Shown in pieces: positions 51,955-60,434 of a DNA stretch of 64,000 bases. The number at the start of each line of letters is the position of its first letter. Within the stretch, counting starts at the first letter, position 1. The stretch is from Planctomycetota bacterium (lineage in GTDB: Bacteria; Planctomycetota; UBA1135; GCA-002686595), in assembly GCA_012960475.1 (NCBI GenBank), contig DUBE01000007.1, positions 1-64,000 on the forward strand, read 5' to 3'. Both the position numbers and the translations under genes were made by a program. Under the pieces are notes generated by a model. The model worked only from the letters and a program-made list of their open reading frames with translations. It was not told the DNA's origin and made no database searches.

Positions 51955-53064
51955 GTGGCTGAGCTTCAACAGATCTTGGATGAGACCGGAGCCCTTGTGG
52001 GAGAGGTCCCTGACTTGTCTGATGAGCGTCTCACGGAGTTGTTCCAGCACATGCTCATGATTCGCTCCTTGGACGGGCGTATGTTGAAGCTGCAGCGTGC
52101 TGGCCGAGTGGGCTTTGTGGGCACCGCTACAGGTTTGGAAGCATCGCTGGTTGGTGCGGCTGCACCTCTCTTGCCCCAGGACTGGATGTGGTCCGGTTTG
52201 CGTGAAGGTGGTGCCGCCATCACCCGCGGACTGCCCATGTCAGAGTATGTGGCCCAGATGTACTGCAATTCAAATGACACAGCCAAGGGCCGGCAGATGT
52301 GCAATCACTTCCAGCACAAGGAGTCGAACTACCCTAGCTGGTCTTCGGTGATAGGTACCCAGATCACTCATGGAGTCGGGGCCGCCTACGCCAGCGCCCG
52401 GCGCGGGGATGACGCGGTGCACTCGATCCACTTTGGCGATGGTGCCAGCAGCTCCAACGGATTTCATTCGGGTATGAATCTCGCTGGTGTCTGGCAGGCG
52501 CCTTGTGTTTTTGTCTGTATCGACAACGGTTGGGCGATTTCGGTCAAGTCCTCTGAGCAAACCGCCGCCGAATCCTACTCGGACAAGGCCGAAGCCTATG
52601 GCATGCCCGGGGTGACTGTGGACGGTAACGATGTGCTTGCGGTGTATGTCGCAATGAAGACTGCGGTCGAGCGCGCTCGTGCAGAGGGTGGACCCAGCTT
52701 GGTTGTGCTCAAGACCTATCGTATGTTGGGGCACTCAAGTTCCGATGATCCGAGCAAGTACCGAGAAGACGCGGAGGTCGAGGCCTGGGCCCAGCGTGAT
52801 CCCCTGGATCGCTACGAGTCCTTCCTGATAGCCCGGGGCCTGATCGATGCCAACGAGCGCTCGGTCCAAGAGGAGGCGATCGTGGCAGAGATAGATGAGG
52901 TGATCCACGAACAAGAAGCCGCCCCTCCTTTCCCTCTGCGTTCCTTGGTGGAGGATGTCTACAGCGAGGTGCCCCGTCACCTGCGCCTGCAGTTCAATCA
53001 ATTCCTAGAAGTCGCTGAACGCCGCGGGGATGCGACCCCCGGCGATGGTGCCTTTCCCCTCTGA
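51955..53064 (+). CDS. 2-oxoacid dehydrogenase E1 alpha subunit (second copy)
   Basis: A 369-residue paralogue of the first E1alpha, placed between E2 and E3 with no second E1beta. It retains GDGASSSNGF but the following NN is DN (CIDNGWAIS). It also keeps YRMLGHSSSDDPSKY, GRQMCNHF, and the shared C-terminal GDGAFPL. The start is taken at the GTG at 51955, four bases after the E2 stop. It may compete with the first alpha for the single beta subunit, altering substrate range, or act as a regulatory subunit; both are inference. Confidence 0.9.
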   Translation: MAELQQILDETGALVGEVPDLSDERLTELFQHMLMIRSLDGRMLKLQRAGRVGFVGTATGLEASLVGAAAPLLPQDWMWSGLREGGAAITRGLPMSEYVAQMYCNSNDTAKGRQMCNHFQHKESNYPSWSSVIGTQITHGVGAAYASARRGDDAVHSIHFGDGASSSNGFHSGMNLAGVWQAPCVFVCIDNGWAISVKSSEQTAAESYSDKAEAYGMPGVTVDGNDVLAVYVAMKTAVERARAEGGPSLVVLKTYRMLGHSSSDDPSKYREDAEVEAWAQRDPLDRYESFLIARGLIDANERSVQEEAIVAEIDEVIHEQEAAPPFPLRSLVEDVYSEVPRHLRLQFNQFLEVAERRGDATPGDGAFPL

Positions 53065-53084
53065 GAGAGAATTCCCCCTTCCCC

Positions 53085-54485
53085 ATGAGTCAGAGCCGCA
53101 AGGTCGTTGTAATCGGTGCCGGACCCGCAGGCTATGTCTGCGCGATCCGCCTCGCCCAATTGGGCCAGCAGGTAGTCGTTGTGGAGAAGGAAGCCCTGGG
53201 CGGGACCTGTCTGAATGTGGGTTGCATTCCCTCCAAGGCCTTGATCGCCGCGGGTTCGTTGATGGAAAAGGTCAGCCAGGCCCACAGCATGGGCATCACC
53301 ATCGAAGGCATGCAACTCGATCCCGCCAAGCTGGTGGATTGGAAGAATGCGATAGTTGGGCGTTTGACCGGAGGGGTTGGGGCCTTGCTCAAGAAACACG
53401 GTTGCCAGGTGATCATGGGCACGGCGCGCCTACTCGACAAGAACACGGTGGAGGTCACTACCAAGCAGGGCACCCAAAAAGTGTCCTGTGACGACATTGT
53501 GATCGCTACCGGTTCGGTGCCCATTGAGATCTCGGGCTTTGCTTTTGACGAGGACGCGGTCTGGTCTTCGACCGGTGCCCTTTCTCCGACAACGGTTCCC
53601 AATCATCTGGTGGTGATCGGTGGGGGCTATATCGGGCTTGAGATGGGCATGATGTACCATCATCTGGGTTCCAAGGTAACCGTGCTGGAGGCTACCGACG
53701 GTGCGTTGCCGGGCCAGGACCGGGACTGTGTCAAAGTCATCGAGCGCTCCCTCAAGAAGAAGAAGATCAAGTTGCTTGTCAATACCTTTGCCAGGCAGTG
53801 GAGCAGGTCCGGCGATGGTTTGGTGGTCACGATAGAGAAGAAAGGCAAGACCGAAGAGATCTTGTGTGATCAGATTCTTTCCACCGTGGGTCGGCGGCCC
53901 TACAGCGAGGGGCTGGGTCTAGAAAACGTGGGCCTCGCCACCACCGAGAGTGGGTTCATCCAGATCGACAAGCAAATGCGGACCAGCGTGTCCAATATCT
54001 ACTGCGTGGGCGACACCGCCGGTCAGCCCATGCTGGCCCACAAGGGCAGCAAGGAGGGATTGGTGGCGGCAGGTGTGATCGCTGGAAAGCCCGAGGAGTA
54101 CGACGTGCGCTGCGTGCCTGCCGTAATCTTCACTGCTCCGGAAATGGCATCCGTGGGATTGACCGAGGACCAGGCCCGCGAGGCGGGCTACGAGCCCGTT
54201 ACAGGCTCCTTCCCCTTCAAAGCCTCCGGCCGGGCCATGACCCTGCAGGAGACCGAGGGCATGGTCAAAGTCGTCTCCGACGCCAAGTCTGACCTTGTCC
54301 TGGGTGTGCACATGGTTGGCCCGGAGGTCACGGAACTCATTGCTGAGGCAGCTTTGGCCATCGAGATGGGAGCCACCAGCGAAGACCTGGCGCGTACGAT
54401 TCACGCCCACCCGACCTTGCCGGAAGCATTGATGGAAGCCGCTGAAGCGGTGCATAACATGGCCGTGCACATCTACCAGCCCTGA
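53085..54485 (+). CDS. lpdA: Dihydrolipoyl dehydrogenase (E3)
   Basis: FAD-dependent disulfide oxidoreductase (466 residues) that reoxidises dihydrolipoamide. FAD-binding VVIGAGPAGYVCAI, the redox-active GGTCLNVGCIPSK, NAD-binding VVIGGGYIGLEMG, CVGDTAGQPMLAHKG, and the C-terminal catalytic HAHPTLPEA are all present. It completes the E1-E2-E3 set. lipB starts four bases after its stop. Confidence 0.97.
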   Translation: MSQSRKVVVIGAGPAGYVCAIRLAQLGQQVVVVEKEALGGTCLNVGCIPSKALIAAGSLMEKVSQAHSMGITIEGMQLDPAKLVDWKNAIVGRLTGGVGALLKKHGCQVIMGTARLLDKNTVEVTTKQGTQKVSCDDIVIATGSVPIEISGFAFDEDAVWSSTGALSPTTVPNHLVVIGGGYIGLEMGMMYHHLGSKVTVLEATDGALPGQDRDCVKVIERSLKKKKIKLLVNTFARQWSRSGDGLVVTIEKKGKTEEILCDQILSTVGRRPYSEGLGLENVGLATTESGFIQIDKQMRTSVSNIYCVGDTAGQPMLAHKGSKEGLVAAGVIAGKPEEYDVRCVPAVIFTAPEMASVGLTEDQAREAGYEPVTGSFPFKASGRAMTLQETEGMVKVVSDAKSDLVLGVHMVGPEVTELIAEAALAIEMGATSEDLARTIHAHPTLPEALMEAAEAVHNMAVHIYQP

Positions 54486-54489
54486 GCCA

Positions 54490-55221
54490 GTGGACTCTCC
54501 CGTTTCTGATCTACCCCTGCTCGAGGTCTTGCGCCTGGGGATCAGGTCCCACCAGGAAACTTGGGAGTTGCAGCAGGAGTTGCTCGCAAAACGCGCGGCG
54601 GAGGAGATCAGTGATACGTTGATCCTGGTAGAGCACGAGTCCTTGATTACTGTGGGTCGCGGCGGCGACCTGCAAGCCGTGCGATCCGCTGGTCTGCCTG
54701 TGGTCGAGGTGGAGCGAGGGGGTGAAGCCACTTATCATGGACCCGGGCAAGTCGTTGCTTATCCCATTTTGGCCTTGCCCGAGGGCCAGCGCGACCTGCA
54801 TAGGCACCTGGGGATGCTTGAGGAGGTCATCATCCGGGTGCTGGGCGAGTTCGACATCACCGGCGAACGCAAGCAGGGTCTGACCGGCGTTTGGATTGGC
54901 GAGCAAAAGGTCGCCTCCGTCGGGGTCGCGGTGCGGCAGTGGGTGACCTGGTATGGATTTGCCCTCAATGTGCACACGGACCTGGAGAAATTCGCGGGGT
55001 TTCAGCCCTGTGGTCTCGATCCCAAGGTGATGACTCGAGTTGCGGATCACGTCCAACTACCTCCGGCCACGATTCTCTTCGAGGTCTTGATCGTCAAACA
55101 CATGCTTGAGGTGTTTGGGCGTCGCCTGCCGGATCCGCCCCCCTTGGATCCAGGATCGGAGTCTGGGGGTACCTGCAGTCCAGGCCCGTCAGGGTTTCCG
55201 AGCCTGCCGATTATTCCCTGA
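54490..55221 (+). CDS. lipB: Octanoyl-[acyl-carrier-protein]:protein N-octanoyltransferase
   Basis: Transfers octanoate from acyl carrier protein to lipoyl domains, before LipA (243 residues). Motifs are GRGGD, RGGEATYHGPGQ, the catalytic Lys140 in GEQKVASVGVAV, and Cys174 in FQPCGL. The approximately 40-residue Pro/Ser/Gly-rich C-terminal tail beyond the catalytic core is longer than usual and looks disordered. The GTG start lies four bases after lpdA. It closes the operon that lipA opens. Confidence 0.95.
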   Translation: MDSPVSDLPLLEVLRLGIRSHQETWELQQELLAKRAAEEISDTLILVEHESLITVGRGGDLQAVRSAGLPVVEVERGGEATYHGPGQVVAYPILALPEGQRDLHRHLGMLEEVIIRVLGEFDITGERKQGLTGVWIGEQKVASVGVAVRQWVTWYGFALNVHTDLEKFAGFQPCGLDPKVMTRVADHVQLPPATILFEVLIVKHMLEVFGRRLPDPPPLDPGSESGGTCSPGPSGFPSLPIIP

Positions 55222-55650
55222 TGCTCCCCTATTCGCCCACTGGTGGGAGCCAGCGCGGTTGGAGTGTCTCGATCTGAGATCAGTACTCGACTCTTCGGGT
55301 ACTTTTCTCCGATTAGTGAGACAGGTCTCCCCTGTCAACCCCTTCTCTCAATGCACTCTTGTTCCCAGAAGTTCAAACGCTCGCGCTGCATCTCGCGAGT
55401 CGTAATCAAACTTGTCTTGAATCCGGGTTCTGGAGGGTCGGCATGACGCTCGATCGCGTCTGTGAGAATCTAATGCCATCGGGGAGCTTGCTCTTGCCCG
55501 GCGGCGTGGAAGTGCGGACCCATGAACTCTCGAGTCTTGTCGAATTGACGAGGGTCGTCGGTGCCTCCTTCCGTACTGCCAAGAAGTTAGGACACAATCA
55601 GTGTGTGACTTCGTTTCAAGGTTCAGAAACCAAGAGGACCTGATTTTTCC
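55222..55650 (+). promoter_or_regulatory. Gene-free region before the HDOD-REC-GGDEF gene
   Basis: No credible gene in 429 bases; the short open frames lack recognisable features. Small inverted repeats occur: GCTCCC (55223-55228) / GGGAGC (55245-55250), possibly the operon terminator, and GACAGG (55320-55325) / CCTGTC (55331-55336). Promoter elements for the downstream gene were not identified with confidence. Confidence 0.3.
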
Positions 55651-57645
55651 ATGGAGCGCCGTTTCGATGAAATGCGCCTGGCGCGGGACTTGCCTACGCC
55701 CTCGGCAGTCGGGCTCAAGATCCTGGAGCTGACTGCTCGCTCTGACTACAATCAAGATGAGCTCGTGAGTCTGATAGGCGCTGACCCGGCCTTGAGCGGA
55801 CGAGTCTTGCGTCTGGCAAACAACATGGGACGCAGCACAGGAGAGTCTGTCTCCTCTGTACAGCAGGCCGCTGCGTGTATTGGCTCCGATGCTGTGCGCA
55901 AGGTGGCTCTTGGTTTCAGTCTACTGGAGACCCGCATGCCTGAAGCGAGTCGCTTTTGTGTGGACTCTTTCTGGAGTCAGTCCTTGGCTTGTGCGGTGTC
56001 TGCAGAGATGCTCGCAAAGGCTACGGGTAAGGATCCGGCCAGTTTCTTTACCCTGGGGTTGTTGAGTGGCATCGGGCGTTTGGCCTTGGCCTGCGTACAT
56101 CCAGAACGGTATGGAAGAATTTGTTCCGATCCAAGAGCCGCTGACGAAGCGTCAATGTTGCAGTTGGAGTGGCGCACCTTTGAAATCGACCATTTGGATG
56201 TCGGTGCATGCTTGCTCGAGGATTCGGGCTTGCCCGAGCCCTTCAGTCAGGCCATAGAGCAGACCTCGCCACGGAAGGCGGCCGGTGGAGAATCCCAGGG
56301 CGAGTGGGCCTTGCTCTTGATCGTTGCGCGTTTGATTGGCCGGGTTCTTTCGCCCCATGCGAGCGATCCCCTTGGTGATCGGGCGCGAGCTCTGACCTCG
56401 CTGCCTTCTGCGGTGGAGAAGATAGGTTTGCCCCCTGATAGCTTCACGGGCTTGATTCTAGGGGCCTCGAATAGATGGCATGAATGGGCGAACTTCACGG
56501 GCATTCGCAGGATGGGCCCAGATCTTGGGGACCTCTCCTTGGCATTGGTAGAGGCAGCCAAATCAGAGCCACTGCCCGAGACCTTTGTAGGCCGCAGGCA
56601 AGAGACTGATCGCGACCTCTTCATGGAAGAGCAGGCCATTCATGATGAGGAGGGCCCCGAACAGCCGCGTCCCACTCGGGTGCTCCTGGTGGATGACGAT
56701 CCTGCCATGTTGAAGCTATTGGCCTTCAACTTGGAGAATGAGGGCTTCGAGGTCTTTATGGCTACCGAGGGCAGTGTGGCCCTTGAGTTGGCTATGCATA
56801 TGCAGCCGGAGGTGGTGATCATTGACTGGTTCATGCCCTTGATGAGCGGCGACGAGCTTCTGCGGGTATTGCGTAAATCGGAGATTGGTCGTCGCGTTTA
56901 CGCGATCGGAATCAGCGCTGATGGGGGCGACGCGCGTGCTCTCGAGGCTCTTGACTGTGGAGCGGACGATTTCATGTCCAAACCGATCAACCCCAAATTG
57001 TTTGCTGCGCGCGTGCGCGTTGGTTCTCGGGTCGTGGCCGAGCGTCAGGCTGTTGAGCGTTCCGAGCGAACCAACCACAGTCGCGCTGCAGAGATGGGTT
57101 TGATGGGGCGCCGTCTGCGCTCTGCGGCTCTGACCGACGCCTTGACTGGCCTTCCCAACCGTCGTCATGGGATGCGCTTGCTTGAGACGGAATGGGATCG
57201 CTCTGATCGCAGCGATCACCCTTTCTCGGTGATTGCCATCGATATTGATCACTTCAAGAAGTTCAACGATCTTGCGGGCCATGACATCGGAGATGCTGTC
57301 CTGCGAGAAGTATCCAGCACATTGGCAGAGAATTGTCGCACCGGAGACGCGGTCTCTCGAATGGGTGGAGAGGAGTTCCTTTGCGTCGTGGGAGGCGCTC
57401 GCATGGATGTTGCTCACATTGCTGCGGAACGCCTGCGCCATTCGGTGGACCAATTACCCCCTGTCCAACTCGATGAGCCCATGAGAATCACGATCAGTCT
57501 AGGGGTTGCACAGCGAGAGCCCTGGATGCGCTGCATGGATGACCTCTTGAGAGAAGCTGACAAGGCGCTCTATGTGGCCAAGGCTGAGGGTCGCAACAGA
57601 GTGTCTTTGGCCGTGGATCCGAAAGGGGGCGCGGCAAGCGCCTAG
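55651..57645 (+). CDS. HDOD - response regulator - GGDEF signalling protein
   Basis: The 664-residue protein has an N-terminal HDOD domain (LPTPSAVGLKILELTAR, LIGADPALSGRVLRLAN, FFTLGLLSGIGRLAL). A CheY-like receiver occupies about 341-455, with VLLVDDDPAMLKLL and the phospho-acceptor Asp392 in IIDWFMPLMSG. A GGDEF domain (about 492-655) has the active signature GGEEF in SRMGGEEFLCVV and DALTGLPNRR. It is probably a diguanylate cyclase controlled by phosphorylation. No histidine kinase is adjacent. The RxxD inhibitory site was not located with certainty. Confidence 0.9.
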   Translation: MERRFDEMRLARDLPTPSAVGLKILELTARSDYNQDELVSLIGADPALSGRVLRLANNMGRSTGESVSSVQQAAACIGSDAVRKVALGFSLLETRMPEASRFCVDSFWSQSLACAVSAEMLAKATGKDPASFFTLGLLSGIGRLALACVHPERYGRICSDPRAADEASMLQLEWRTFEIDHLDVGACLLEDSGLPEPFSQAIEQTSPRKAAGGESQGEWALLLIVARLIGRVLSPHASDPLGDRARALTSLPSAVEKIGLPPDSFTGLILGASNRWHEWANFTGIRRMGPDLGDLSLALVEAAKSEPLPETFVGRRQETDRDLFMEEQAIHDEEGPEQPRPTRVLLVDDDPAMLKLLAFNLENEGFEVFMATEGSVALELAMHMQPEVVIIDWFMPLMSGDELLRVLRKSEIGRRVYAIGISADGGDARALEALDCGADDFMSKPINPKLFAARVRVGSRVVAERQAVERSERTNHSRAAEMGLMGRRLRSAALTDALTGLPNRRHGMRLLETEWDRSDRSDHPFSVIAIDIDHFKKFNDLAGHDIGDAVLREVSSTLAENCRTGDAVSRMGGEEFLCVVGGARMDVAHIAAERLRHSVDQLPPVQLDEPMRITISLGVAQREPWMRCMDDLLREADKALYVAKAEGRNRVSLAVDPKGGAASA

Positions 57646-57651
57646 GTCGGG

Positions 57652-59667
57652 TCAGTTCGCTACAAACCAGGGGCTGGTCCAGGCCCAGGCCCCGTCCACC
57701 TGTTCCACCCTCAAGTAGGCGTAGCTACCAACCGTCCAAGGCCCACCTGGGAGTTCGTAGGATCCGGTGAAGAATGGTAATGCCAAGGGTTCGCGAATCA
57801 GGTCCGTGAGTTGGCTGTCCCGCACCAGAGTGACGCGCTTGATAGGGGCGGTGCCGGTGATAGTCAGGTCTATCCGTGGGTTTGCGTTCGGGGCAACAGC
57901 TTCCCCAGGTGGCTGTCCCAGGAGAGATGCAGTCAGGTGAATCCTCGGACCGCTTGTGGCGTAGGTTCTGCGTGCGCGCAGGGCTTCCAGAACCGCCATC
58001 TTTGTTCGCTTCTCGCTTACGATTGCGGCCAACCCGCCGTTGCCAGGGCGGGGGCCTCCCCGCGCTTCTGGCCTTGCTCCGTAGAGGGGCGAGAGGTGCG
58101 CGAGTCCAGGATGTCCATCGTGTCCATCCCCCGAGGCAACGAACCCCAACTGTACACCCGCGTCCAATTGATCTCTGACGAACCGCCCGGCTCGACTGCC
58201 CCTCACCGCTGGTGCCCCGTCGGCTGCCTCACTGGAGCCATGCACGCTGGCTACTTCCGTCAAGGGCTCAAGTACCGGGTCAGGGGCAAAGGTCCAGTTT
58301 GTGGAAACGGGTGCGCCCGAAGAGTGGTGCGCAAAGGTCAAGGCTGGCAGACCCTTCAGCCCCTCCCAGAGCTGACGCGGGGTCTCGTATCGATCGTCGA
58401 GGGATGAGAGCAGCGGTGCCTGTCCACCAAAGTACAGCACGTGGCGGTGCCCGTGAATCCAACTGGTCCACTCATAAGCCGCAAGGGCCACGAATTCGTC
58501 CGGTTCATGGGCGGCGGTCACCACTTCGTTGATTCTGGACCAAAGGTCGGGGTTCTCGTCGAGAAACAGTACCCCAAAGTGGTCGTGATCGGTGAGCGCC
58601 GCAACATCCAAGCCTGCGACATCCCGCGCGTAGGCGAACCAATCTTCGGGACTGCCTGTGCCATCTGAATAGCACGAGTGTCCGTGCAGGTCGCCCCACA
58701 GGATTCGGGGCAGCGTGCTGGAGATCAGGATCGGATTCGAGCTGCAGACTAGAGTGAGCTCCTTTGATACGAAGGTGACTTCAAGCCGTGTTGTGCCCGC
58801 TTGCTGGGCGCGGAAGGGAATCTGCACGACTCCCTCCGCCAAGCCCTCCAGTTTGACTTCGGTCTCGATCTCCACCAAGCCTTGGGGTTCCTTGATGCGT
58901 AACCAGCCCTCTGCCGATACCCCGCGGTTGGCCAATGCATCCAAGACCGATAGGTGCAGGAGTGCTCTTTCGCCTGGACGCAGCACCGTGGGCGCCAGGG
59001 CAACCACCATGGCGGCGGGGCCAGCGGTGACACGCACGGTGGGTGAGTCCTTCAGCACAGACCGTGTGCCATCTCCATCCCCGTCGACCCAGATCCAAAT
59101 GCGCGCGGCGGTTTCGGAATGACGATCTGAGAGGGCTCCGATGCCTTTGCCGTAGATCAGGCGCACCGCTTCGCCGGGGAGCAGGGCGCGCCCGTCGACC
59201 GTGGCCAGGAACAGCGGGCCTACTGCGGTTGTAATCAGGTTCACTCCTTCGGCTTCGGTCGTGGCGCTTGTGAATCCCAGGCGCTCGGGAGTTCGCGTCT
59301 GGGGGTTGCTCCAACCCCAGAAGGGCTCGGGCATCAGAAAGATCACGCCGCCTGTCTGGATACCCTCTGGTCCCACCGTGAAATCAATGGTCCAGGTGTG
59401 AGGGGTACTGACTTGGACCACGGCCTTTTCGTCCGGCTGCAGCACAAGTTGCGCGGTTCCGCCACCGTCGGAAGGGGCATGGTGAGCATCGCGACCCGAC
59501 TTGAGGTCCTCCACCGTGCTCCAGACCGCCGTGGGCGGAGAGAGGTTGTCGACCATGGCGGGCGCTGGTGTCGGTGTGATTGGTTCTTGACCGCAGGCCC
59601 CGATGAGAACCAACAGGATTGCGGTTGAGCCGAACGATCTGATGGCGCGTCTGGATTCGTTCAGCAT
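57652..59667 (-). CDS. Lipoprotein with C-terminal PHP (DUF3604-like) domain
   Basis: The 671-residue protein starts with a lipoprotein signal (AILLVLIGACGQ). The N-terminal half is beta-rich (about 40-330). The PHP-type metal-dependent domain begins at ILWGDLHGHSCYSDGTG, continues with ALTDHDHFG and HGHRHVLYF, and has GFVASGDGHDGHPG, giving a full set of His/Asp ligands. A C-terminal beta domain completes it. Relatives are uncharacterised DUF3604 proteins and phosphoesterases. The ATG at 59667 overlaps the end of the DinB gene by seven bases. Substrate unknown. Confidence 0.8.
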   Translation of the reverse strand: MLNESRRAIRSFGSTAILLVLIGACGQEPITPTPAPAMVDNLSPPTAVWSTVEDLKSGRDAHHAPSDGGGTAQLVLQPDEKAVVQVSTPHTWTIDFTVGPEGIQTGGVIFLMPEPFWGWSNPQTRTPERLGFTSATTEAEGVNLITTAVGPLFLATVDGRALLPGEAVRLIYGKGIGALSDRHSETAARIWIWVDGDGDGTRSVLKDSPTVRVTAGPAAMVVALAPTVLRPGERALLHLSVLDALANRGVSAEGWLRIKEPQGLVEIETEVKLEGLAEGVVQIPFRAQQAGTTRLEVTFVSKELTLVCSSNPILISSTLPRILWGDLHGHSCYSDGTGSPEDWFAYARDVAGLDVAALTDHDHFGVLFLDENPDLWSRINEVVTAAHEPDEFVALAAYEWTSWIHGHRHVLYFGGQAPLLSSLDDRYETPRQLWEGLKGLPALTFAHHSSGAPVSTNWTFAPDPVLEPLTEVASVHGSSEAADGAPAVRGSRAGRFVRDQLDAGVQLGFVASGDGHDGHPGLAHLSPLYGARPEARGGPRPGNGGLAAIVSEKRTKMAVLEALRARRTYATSGPRIHLTASLLGQPPGEAVAPNANPRIDLTITGTAPIKRVTLVRDSQLTDLIREPLALPFFTGSYELPGGPWTVGSYAYLRVEQVDGAWAWTSPWFVAN

Positions 59668-60170
59668 GACGCCGAATTGAGGATTTTTTCCGCAAGTTGC
59701 AGGTGGTGTTCCGCGTGCATACGCGCGAAGGTAACCCATTCCTGGGCGTCAAGACCTCCTAGTTTCTCGTGCACGATACGCCCAGTAGCGTGACTCAGGT
59801 CTTGCCCCCCAAGTTCTTGGGCCGCCGTGCTCGCAGTGGCAATTTCCTGTTTCAGAAACTCCAGATTGACCCTGTCGGGCGGGATCACCAGGCGTGGCGC
59901 TTTGGTTCCCCGTGGAAAGCGCCCCAAGGCCTGCAGTTGAGCAAACAGCTCGCTCTTGGGCAGATCATGCCGCAGGCGAGGACTCGTGCCTGCCATGACC
60001 GTTGTCACGCATCTCATCGCAAGATCTGTGGACAGGGCCACATGGTAGAGGTGCTGGGCAGCGGACCAGCCCGAGACTTCAGACTGCTGATTGTTGAGAG
60101 CGTCGCCGCCCTTCCGGCGCAGGTCTTCCATGCCTTCAAGGGCTGTGGTCAGTCTGCTGAGATTATCCAT
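59661..60170 (-). CDS. DinB / DUF1569-like four-helix protein
   Basis: The 169-residue helical protein has the metal-site spacing of the DinB-like fold: WSAAQHLYHVAL in helix 2, then FARMHAEHHLQLAEKIL in the last helix. Family members include thiol transferases and many of unknown function. The ATG at 60170 is chosen; a TTG four codons upstream is possible. Co-transcribed with and overlapping the PHP lipoprotein gene. Confidence 0.75.
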   Translation of the reverse strand: MDNLSRLTTALEGMEDLRRKGGDALNNQQSEVSGWSAAQHLYHVALSTDLAMRCVTTVMAGTSPRLRHDLPKSELFAQLQALGRFPRGTKAPRLVIPPDRVNLEFLKQEIATASTAAQELGGQDLSHATGRIVHEKLGGLDAQEWVTFARMHAEHHLQLAEKILNSASC

Positions 60171-60234
60171 TCGTGTCTGCAATCAAATTGAGGGTGACCT
60201 ACGGCACCCCAGCAGGCTAATCTCTGGGCCGCAC

Positions 60235-60311
60235 GGGCCCCTAGCTCAGCTGGTTAGAGCAGGCGACTCATAATCGCTGTGCCGTGGGTTCGAGTCCCAC
60301 GGGGCCCACCA
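60235..60311 (+). tRNA. tRNA-Ile2 (CAU, lysidine-modified type)
   Basis: Cloverleaf with acceptor GGGCCCC/GGGGCCC, D-arm GCTC...GAGC, anticodon arm GGCGA-CTCATAA-TCGCT (anticodon CAT), T-arm GTGGG-TTCGAGT-CCCAC, discriminator A and encoded CCA. The GCAGGCGACTCATAATCGC context matches the AUA-reading isoleucine tRNA rather than initiator or elongator Met. It would need TilS to convert C34 to lysidine. Confidence 0.92.
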
Positions 60312-60434
60312 TACATGCTTGTTTGGGGGGAGAATTTGTTTGGGGATGAGTTTTGTCCCGAGTGATCCTGTTGGGGGATCCTGCCCCCTGCGAGCACATA
60401 TGAAGATCGAGCCGTGATTCGCTAGACTGCCCTC

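Noticed and set aside
55443-55643. 66-residue plus-strand frame upstream of the HDOD gene
   Set aside because: No recognisable domain, no ribosome-binding site and unremarkable composition.
60235-60311. Initiator or elongator tRNA-Met
   Set aside because: The CAT anticodon fits, but the anticodon-arm sequence and paired acceptor end match the lysidine-type tRNA-Ile2; initiator tRNA has an unpaired first base.
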